NCBI GenBank assembly: GCA_031835245.1
Contig: JAVKOQ010000034.1
Coordinates: 21,001-85,000 of the forward strand
Direction of reading: 5' to 3'
DNA from: Balamuthia mandrillaris
Taxonomy: Eukaryota; Discosea; Longamoebia; Balamuthiidae
Length of the DNA stretch: 64,000 bases
Position numbers and translations under genes: made by a program. Under the pieces are notes generated by a model. It was given only the letters and a program-made list of their open reading frames with translations, ran no database searches and was not told the DNA's origin. Within the stretch, counting starts at the first letter, position 1. Each line of letters opens with the position of its first letter. Shown piece after piece: positions 56,584 to 64,000 of this stretch.

Positions 56584-57343
56584 TCTCTTTCTAAAGGCTC
56601 CACGGGCAAAAGCAGAAGAGCTGAGCGGAGAGGTAAGGTCTGGCGGCAGAGTCCCTTCTTGATTTTGTTGAAGTTGGGTCGTTCACTTGTGCGTTTGGAG
56701 GGGTACCAGCCCCGCAAAGAGGGCGTTCGTTGGAGCGCACTGTCTCACTTAAACAAGAGGAGGGGAGGATCCAAAATCAAACGCTCCAACACAGGTTATA
56801 AACCGTCTTATCGGAAAAAAAAATGGGAGTCAACCCGACTCACAAAAAAAAATTCCCTTTTTTTCCCGGTCAGTTTGTATATATATAAGTATCTCCAAGC
56901 AAACTTTAAAACAGATTAAACAAAAAAGAAGCCACAAAAGTCAGACCCAACGGTTTTTTTTTTTGTTTGAATGCGTTAAACAAAAAAAAAGTGAATCAAC
57001 CGTCGCAAGCTTTCCTTTTTAAGCATGATTCAACCAATCGGAAGGTGCCACATCATGCGATCTATGATTCGATCTACTCAAAAATGTGAGGAAGAAAAGA
57101 AAGGTGGATGGAAGAAGGAAGGAATGGAGAGGTTTTGGTTGTTCGTCTTTTTGTATTTTTTTTTTTTTAAAGAGGTTAAGAAAAGGGTTTAAAGGTATTT
57201 ACACAAACGTACCAAGCAGCCCCGCTTGTGTGTTACATAAATAAAATAAAATAATATAATATAATAAATAATTCAACGAAAAAAAAAAAAGAGGCTGGTG
57301 GAGAAGGCGAAGGCGAAGAGATGTTTCAGGAAGAGGAATCGCA
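56584..57343. other. Gene-free AT-rich region between formin and kinase genes
   Basis: No gene supported. Formin leader and promoter occupy the left part. The rest has homopolymer A/T runs and an ATAATATAATATAATAA stretch near 57245-57270, where the kinase 3' end signals may lie. Confidence 0.6.
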
Positions 57344-58639
57344 TCAGATGGTGCTGAGGTGTTGCAGTATCTTCTTTGCTATAGGGCGCCTATTGGGCTT
57401 TTTGGAGGTACACAGACGGAAGAGCTTGACCAAGTCCTTGAACTCCTCCTCGTTAAAGTCGGCGGGGAAGTTTGGTCGTGTGCCCCTGGCGTTAGTTTCC
57501 GAGAGTCGCAGAAACTCCAAGTCAAAGTAGGGTCGCCGCAAGGTCATCAGCTCAAACATGATCATCCCAAACGACCATGCTTGAAGAATAAGGTTAGGAA
57601 TCGGAAAGCATGAAAGAGGCAGCGGAGAAGAATGGAAAGAAGAGGAAAGAGAGAGCAAAAGAGGAGCGCGAGCCGTACTGTCAGCTTCCACACCATAGCC
57701 ACCGGCTTTTTCTTTGGATGGCTTTGACATGATCTCAGGCGCAATGTATCCCGCTGTTGCATCCAGAGTCAAGGAGAAAAAGAACACAATAAAGAAGAAG
57801 GGAAGAAGAACACCAACTGAAGAAAGAAAGAAAGAAGAGCAGAAAAATAAAAGCAAAAGAAGGAGAGGTATAAACAAGGATACGAGTCCCAACGTTTTGA
57901 GTGAACGTGAACTTGCCAGCAGAAATAACTTTGGACACATCAAAGTCACCTTTTTAAATATAAAAGAGCACACACATAAGCAAAGAGGAAGAAGAAAGAG
58001 GAGCAGCAAGAATAAACAAAAAAAAAACGTACCTATCCTCAAAGTCTTTGGATTCTTCATAGCATCCCAACACACAAAGATGTTGTCACTCTGAATAAAA
58101 CAAAAGATTATGTATGAACCAATAAGGGAGAGGGAGAGGGAGAGGGAGAGAGAGAAGAGTTAAGGAAACAACAGTAGGGAAAGAAAGTGAGGAGAGAGAG
58201 AGAGAGAGATCATACCTTCAAATCTCTATGTACAATAGGAGGATCCTGGCTCTGCAGGTAATGCAAGCCCTTCGCTATTTGGAAGAGGAACCCAACAATC
58301 TCCTGTTTGCTAAAAGGTTTGTTGGCCTGGGCGCGGGCGTTGATGACCTCCGTCAGCGTGCCAGAATAGAGCTCCGTGTAGAGCCGCACCTCTTTGGTTT
58401 CAGGGTTGAAGTCGCTGCCGAGGTACTGAACAATGTGCTCGTGGCGGAGCCCGGTCATGATGAAGATCTCCCGCATGAGGGGCTCGATGACCTCTTGTGG
58501 CTGGTTCTTTGTGTCGAGGATCTTGGCGGCGAAGCTGAACCCTTTTACACCGCAGCGATACACGCTTGCCCCGCTGTATTGGGTTTGTGGGTTAGATGGA
58601 CCAGCAAAGAACAAGAGAAGAGGTGAGAAGAGAAGAGAA

Positions 58640-58674
<35 letters not shown>

Positions 58675-58808
58675 AGATTTAAGCACCTTCCTCCACCGCC
58701 TAACTTCTCAAAGAACTCTACTTTATCTCTCTTAAAGTCGATAGTGATGGTGCCATGTGTTGCCAATACTACCCCATCTACATATATTTGTTACAAAACA
58801 AGATTGAG

Positions 58809-58851
<43 letters not shown>

Positions 58852-59403
58852 AGACCTGCGCTATTGCTAATGCTGCTATTAGTGGTTTCGATAACATTTA
58901 GAGACTGAGACCTGCCTCGGAACTTGCCAGCTCCACCATCCGCTCTTGCCTTTCTCTCAATTACCAGCTTTTCCTGCTCCAACATTTTCACTTGGTTCTT
59001 CAGCTCTGCAACTTGTTGCAACAACGAATTGTAGTCTGGAGGTAAAGTCTCTATCGAGGAGGAAGAGGAGGTTGGTGATGAGGGGTTGGAGTTGAAGGTG
59101 ATGCCGTCTTCTATGATGTTATCCAGGGAAGACGGTCGGACACGAGGAAAGGTTCCGGATGAAGAGGCGGAGGAGGCGGAGGAAGATGGATGGGACGGAG
59201 AGGAGGAGGCGGAGGAATTGGTTGCTCCATCGGCAACGCCGGGTAATGGGTCTACATTGGGTCGGAGAGAGTTTCTTTTGGAAGGTTGTGACTGGTATGT
59301 TGCATTGGGAAGGTTGCTCCGAATTGCATCGAACCATTCTCTGTGAAAAGGCAAATAGGCGAAGCAAGAAGAGGTAAAATGGGAGTAAACAAGAAGAATG
59401 AGT

Positions 59404-59447
<44 letters not shown>

Positions 59448-60361
59448 AAACATACTTCAATACAACGGGAGCATTGATAGCATTCAGCATGATGTGTTGA
59501 GAAGGAGCATCCTCTGGTTTCACCACAATGGTGAGCTGACCATCCACCAGTTTTATCTGCGAGTCAGCCGTCAACTTGGCGACCTTGTCTACTTGTCCTT
59601 TTGGCTTCACGTAAAACACCAGCTTGTGGTCCGACTGCAAAGAGCAGAAACGTTTTTTCCAGCCAGACTCAGAATGAAAGTATACTGCTCCTTGTTTGAT
59701 GATGCGCACCTGCTCTCCCCAAATTGCATAGAACGCTTAGATAGAAAGCAAAGAAGGAGGAGAAGGAGAAGAAGTTACCGATTCAGGAGAGGAAGGAGCC
59801 TCCTTCTCCTTTGGGGCAATGTGTTGACCGCCATCATACACAGGAGGGGGTGAGCGTGGTTTTTGTTGTTGTGGTTGCTGCTGCTGTTGTTGTTGTGCCA
59901 CCATGTAATGATGAAACTGTCCCGAGGAAGTGGGCGAAGCCCCACCATGCTGATGAAACGAGGAGGAAGAGAAAGGGGCTTGCTGCGGTGAGTAAGGACT
60001 ACCCCCACCAGGAGGAGTGTAAACATAGCCCTGAGGAGAATACTGAGGAGGAGGGGCATGGTTCATTGGGACAGCCCCAGCCATTTGAGGGTGGTGGTGC
60101 GGGTGCGGAGGAGGAGTGTGGTAGACATGGTGTGGAGCTTGGTGGTGAGCGTAGTAGCCGGTCACATAGTGTTGTTGCTGCTGCTGCTGTTGTGGTTGGA
60201 GATGAGGAGGGTGAGCTGGATGTGCACCGACAACAACAGGCACCGCGCTTCCGGCATTCTATATTACACAGATTTGTTATTTTTATAAAAAAAAATGAGG
60301 AATGCAAGGGAGAACAAAAGAGAGAAGAAGAGGCAGAACTGAGAAAAAAAAAACCTACCAT
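57344..60361 (-). CDS. PH-domain protein kinase with DFD motif
   Basis: Serine/threonine- or TKL-type kinase with a membrane-binding module. The ATG (60361-60359) is the last codon of exon 1, spliced to NAGSAVPVVV. Exon 2 is His/Pro/Gln-rich. A PH domain (about 59709-59330) has IKQGAVYFHSESGWKKRFCSL and REWFDAIRSN at its ends. A Ser-rich linker and a short coiled coil follow. The kinase has a Gly-rich loop (EKLGGGGASVYRC), FAAKIL (Lys), MREIFIM (Glu), IVHRDLKSDNIF and, across introns, IGDFDVSK, VGTPGYIAPE and WSFGMIMFELM. The DFG glycine is replaced by Asp. Catalytic Lys, Glu, HRD and Asp remain, so activity is plausible. Several introns start with sense-strand CT repeats. Confidence 0.85.
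58645..58672. repeat. (GA)n/(CT)n in a kinase intron
   Basis: Sense-strand CT run starting about 15 nt after the 5' splice site that follows the glycine-rich loop. Confidence 0.9.
58808..58851. repeat. (GA)n/(CT)n in a kinase intron
   Basis: Sense-strand CT run of about 44 bp starting within a few bases of the 5' splice site (GTCTGCTCTCT). Confidence 0.9.
59407..59444. repeat. (GA)n/(CT)n in the PH-domain intron
   Basis: Sense-strand CT run of about 38 bp starting about 11 nt after the 5' splice site (GTATGTTTTTATCTCTC). Confidence 0.9.
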
Positions 60362-61153
60362 AGGGTCAAAGTTGGACGAAGAAGAAGAACAATAAACAAA
60401 AAAAAAAAGAAGATGCAGAAGAAGAGGTTTGAAACCAATAAAAAGAGGCTCAGGCTTGTCAAACGTGTCTCCGGATTATTGGAATCTTTTCTATAAAAGT
60501 GGACGAAAGCGCACTCCTCCCTGTGTTTTGTTGGACTATATTGGAGGGGGCCCAAAAAAAAAAAAATAGAGAGCCTTTGCTTGGCTTGTCGTGTACGTGC
60601 TCAGTTACGCTTCTTTTCCTTCTTTTTTTTTTATTTATTTATGGAGTATTTTTGTATTTTTTTTTAAAATCGTAAAAATAAAATATAGGCGTATCCTCGT
60701 TGACGTGATATTACCTTAATTTGGAAATTTTGTGAACGGGATTATCGGGATTCATTATAAATGGGAAATATGTGGTTCCTTGTTTGAATTTTCATTCGTT
60801 GGAGATGCCCGATCGTGATGCGTTACGATCGAAGAGGACCGCAAGAAGAAACCAAGAGGCATCCGTCGGTTTTGTTGTATCAGTCGTGGTATCCTCAATC
60901 TCCGCCAGCCAATGGCCTAGCCAAAGTAAACCTCCTCCCTCTCTTTCAGGGTTGTTTTCCCCACCTGAACGGCCGGATTTATTTTTGTAACGTTCTCTGG
61001 TTCTTCCGATCATATGAACTGTTTCGTAGAGAATGTATCATTAATATAAACGCATAACAGGTTTTCGACGAATGAAGCCAAGCTGCTTTAATAATAACTT
61101 TTTCTTCTTTTCAAACAATAAAAGCAACTTCGAAAAGAAAGGCCAAGGCCACC
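60362..61153. promoter_or_regulatory. Divergent intergenic region between kinase and receptor genes
   Basis: About 790 bp with no supported gene. A/T homopolymers lie at 60625-60690. GAAAGGCCAAGGCC at 61137-61150 runs straight into the receptor gene start (ACCATGAGG); the same 14 bases occur at 28031-28044 upstream of the CH-LIM gene. Confidence 0.45.
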
Positions 61154-62195
61154 ATGAGGAGCAGCCGCTCATTCTCACTCTTCCTGCTCTGCCAACTGTT
61201 CATATGGTTCTCCTGTTTTGCTCTCTTTGTGGAATGTTACGATGACTCTTCTTCTTCACGTTCTTCTTTCGAGTTGGTGTCGATCCATCGGCACTCTCTT
61301 CTCACCAACCTCGAATATGCACGAATGAGCTCTTCCTCCTTTATGGTTTGTTACCTTTCCTTTCACTTCTGCTTCTTTTCTTCGTTTCGTTTTCTTCTTC
61401 TTCTCTCTTTATCTTTCCTTCATCCATCTATTCATTCTCTTCATTTGTTTGCCGAAAGACCTCTTCATGTGTGCTGCAAGAAACCGAGGACGGCCTGGTG
61501 CTAGCCACAAGAACAGAGTCCACTCAGGAGCCACCGCAGGGTGATGTAATGATTGTTCGGTACTATACAAAAAATAGAAAGGGGGAAGAGAGCAAAGAAG
61601 AAGTGCTTATGCTAAGCCTCGGACGAACGATGGAGTCTTTAGGCATTCGTGGCGTGGTTCGCTCGTTTGGGTTTGGCTCCTCGATGGCTTCGTACAGACT
61701 TTCTACAGGAGAGGTCGTCCTTGTCATCGCTGCTCCTGGTTCGTTTTTTTTATGGTGTCCTTCCTCTTCGTTTCTATTCTCTTCTCTCTCGCCTCTCTCT
61801 GTCGTAGTTTCTCTCGCTTTCTCTCTAGAAAGCTAACGCAATAATGTTGAAGAGATGAAGAAGCTTTTTCTGGTTAGTTTTCAAACGTTGATCCCTACTT
61901 GCCTTCCCTCCGGAGTAACTACTGTGGAAGAGCCTTTTAAGTCCGATCAACATCCCATTAGCTTCATGTTGGTGCAAGGTTTTTTGCTCTCTCTCACTTC
62001 CTTTTTTTTCTCCTCCTCTTTCTTCTTATACTTGTTCCTCTTTAGCGCTGCACCAAAAGGATGATGAATATAACCAGATAATAGCGATACGACTCCAAAC
62101 CGAATTGATGATACTCCGTGTAGGAGAAGGTTGGATGCCTTATTCCAATTTCACCATTCCATTACCACAGCATCGACATCCACAACACTTCATCC

Positions 62196-62226
<31 letters not shown>

Positions 62227-64000
62227 TGCTTCTTCTTCCCCTTCCTCTTCCAATTCTCCTTCTCATTGTTATCTTCGTCGTTCTGCTCGTTCCGTCTTTC
62301 TTCTTATGGGAGATGTAAACGGAGATGCAACGGAAGATCTTCTCGAGTGTAATGCGGATGGCGTTGATAGCTGCTGTAACGTTTTGTTTCTCAACTCCAA
62401 CTATACTGATGTCTCCGTTCAAATGTTGGCTAATGGAGTTAATGATAGTGGTAGCACCTCGCCGCTTGCGCGATGGTTTGTGGACGATATGAATGGAGAT
62501 TCCTTTCCTGAACAACTGGTTCTAACTTCTGGTATTTGCTTTCTTGTTGTTTCTGTCTTTCTGTCTTTCTTTCTGTTAATAGCTTTTGTTTAGAAGGATT
62601 ATTACGGATAGCATCGATGGACTTTAACGAACAAGGGAACCAGCCTTTGTTTCACCAGCTCAACATCTCCAAAGAGCTATCGCTTCCGACCAGAAACTCT
62701 TCTCCGATTGTCCAGTTCTTCAAAGTTGGCTCAACGTCTTCTCTCTCTACAATAGGCTTAATTGCTCCTGAACAAGGAGGTAACCTTGTTTCTATCCCAT
62801 TGTTTCTTCTCTCTCTTCTGGCTTCTTTCTTCGTCATCACCTTGTCTCTTATTCTCCTTCCTTTCCATCCTTGTTTTAATACTCAGAGCTAAACGTTTTC
62901 GACATCGGATTGACTTTTGTGACATTCAACGAAAGCAAAAGAGCAGTCATTTGGAGAGAAGAAGAAGAAGAGGACGGTAAAGAAGAAGAACGAGGAGGCA
63001 CAACCCAAGCAATCGTTCTCTTCAAATCAGGCTATCATCAAGTAAAAGTTGGCGTAAACATCTTTGGAACGTTGCAAGAAGGCAAAGACTTTGTGATAAC
63101 GGCACCTTCTCTTGGTTCTTCTTCCTCGCCTGGCAATCGTTTCATCACATTCGAAGAAGACGAAACCTCTAAAACGATTCTTCTTTATATTTATCTTCCT
63201 CCAAGGGACGATAGCAGCTCCAACGAACCAGAGAGAAAGGTTGATGCAGACAACAAACCGAAGTACATCACTTTCGAGTTGGAACATCCGGATGGAGCTA
63301 TATTGAAGAAGGATGGGCTAAGCAGCTTCACTCTCTCTCTCGTCAAAGATGACAGCAATGATGAAAGCTGGTGGCAACAAAACAAGGCGACCATCGCTGT
63401 TGTTATTGTCGTTTGCGTTGTCGGTGTTGGAATAGCAGTAGTTGTTGTGGTTGGTAGAATTGCATGGACGATCAATGCTCGGAAGAGGAGAAGAAGAAGC
63501 GGAAGAGGAAGAGGAAGAGTCGCTTCTTGGATGTATCAACGACAACGAACCCAAGATGAAGAAGGATTGCTCGAGAGCGACTTTGAACAAAGCGGATCGT
63601 TGGAGTATGTGCCTTTATTACCGTCATCCCCATCCTCACCACCATCTCCGACTTCTTCCATCTTCTTGGATGAAACGAAAACCAACACCAAGCAAGGAAT
63701 CGAAGAGTTTGGTCCCTGTCCTCCTTCAACGGGATACAAAAGCTTACCCGTATACTCTTCATCGTTTAATGAGGAGGATACTAAGCAAAACAGCGAAACT
63801 GAGGATTACGGTGAAGTACCGCCATTCCCTACTAACAACGCAACCCCCGCCTTCAAAGAGCCAACGACGAGTGCAAACACTGGCAATGACATCAACGACA
63901 AAATGCAAAGTTATGATGCCCTCCCTTGCAACAACACATTCGATTCTCTTCCTCCCTTTTCCTTTTCTGCTCCTGGCTCTTCTTCTTGTTCTTCTTCTTC
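61154..64000 (+). CDS. Type I membrane protein with FG-GAP-like and Calx-beta-like segments, 3' partial
   Basis: Probable surface receptor or adhesion protein. Exon 1 encodes a basic start and a signal peptide (FSLFLLCQLFIWFSCFALFVEC). Later exons carry VFLLMGDVNGDATEDLL and WFVDDMNGDSFPEQLVL, matching the Asp-x-Asn-x-Asp loop of FG-GAP/VCBS repeats that bind Ca2+ in integrin alpha chains. A Calx-beta-like segment follows (EGKDFVITAP, RFITFEEDETSKTILLYI, YITFELEHPDGAIL). A single membrane helix (ATIAVVIVVCVVGVGIAVVV) is followed by a basic stop-transfer stretch (NARKRRRRSGRGRGR). The cytoplasmic tail, over 150 residues, is rich in Ser, Pro and acidic residues. About six exons, inner borders approximate. 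The window ends inside the tail. Confidence 0.7.

Noticed and set aside
1-64000. CRISPR array, bacterial operons or prophage
   Set aside because: No spaced direct repeats of array type, and the genes have introns; the DNA is eukaryotic nuclear.

Overview
The window is protist nuclear DNA: short intergenic gaps, most genes split by small GT-AG introns, CT/GA microsatellites in many introns, and poly-Ser, poly-Gln and poly-Glu runs in proteins. The gene set (diaphanous-type formin, Dbl RhoGEF, CH-LIM protein, PH-domain kinase, KCTD-type BTB protein, TPX2, ANWRANGCPW-type ankyrin remnants) fits an amoebozoan, most likely of the Acanthamoeba/Balamuthia lineage. That placement is inference from gene content and architecture, not from a marker gene.

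Left end, 1-8437: a mobile-element zone. A tyrosine-recombinase gene, open to the window edge and carrying a C-terminal Myb/SANT-like domain, is followed after about 140 bp on the same strand by a reverse transcriptase gene with motifs A, B and C and a C-terminal Cys/His motif. Both reading frames are interrupted only by TGA codons. Downstream lies an AT-rich gene-free stretch with a degenerate telomere-like tract.

8438-31898 is ordinary gene space: an ODR-4 homologue (-), a mitochondrial P-loop ATPase (-), a 3,239-residue coiled-coil RhoGEF (+), a KCTD-like BTB protein (+), a ubiquitin-like/BAG co-chaperone (-) divergent from a CH-LIM coiled-coil protein (+), and an ADAL-type deaminase (-).

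32022-36005 is accessory: a small CxxC protein, a decayed DDE transposase, and a 6-bp-unit coding-like minisatellite.

36006-49381: UIM-macrodomain protein (+), NEDD8-conjugating enzyme UBC12 (-), a secreted YDGG-repeat protein (-), TPX2 (-) divergent from a hotdog thioesterase (+), an unrecognised zinc-finger protein (-), CLPTM1 (-) divergent from a four-EF-hand protein (+).

49600-50146 holds a decayed ankyrin-type repeat gene ending in a perfect 39-bp inverted repeat. 50275-64000: a diaphanous-related formin (-), a PH-domain protein kinase with DFD in place of DFG (-), and a type I membrane protein with FG-GAP-like and Calx-beta-like segments (+) that runs off the end. RhoGEF, formin, CH-LIM protein and PH-kinase together suggest Rho-actin signalling, but nothing shows they are co-regulated. 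Exon joins were worked out by hand from splice sites and phase; those given exactly are phase-consistent, the others are approximate.
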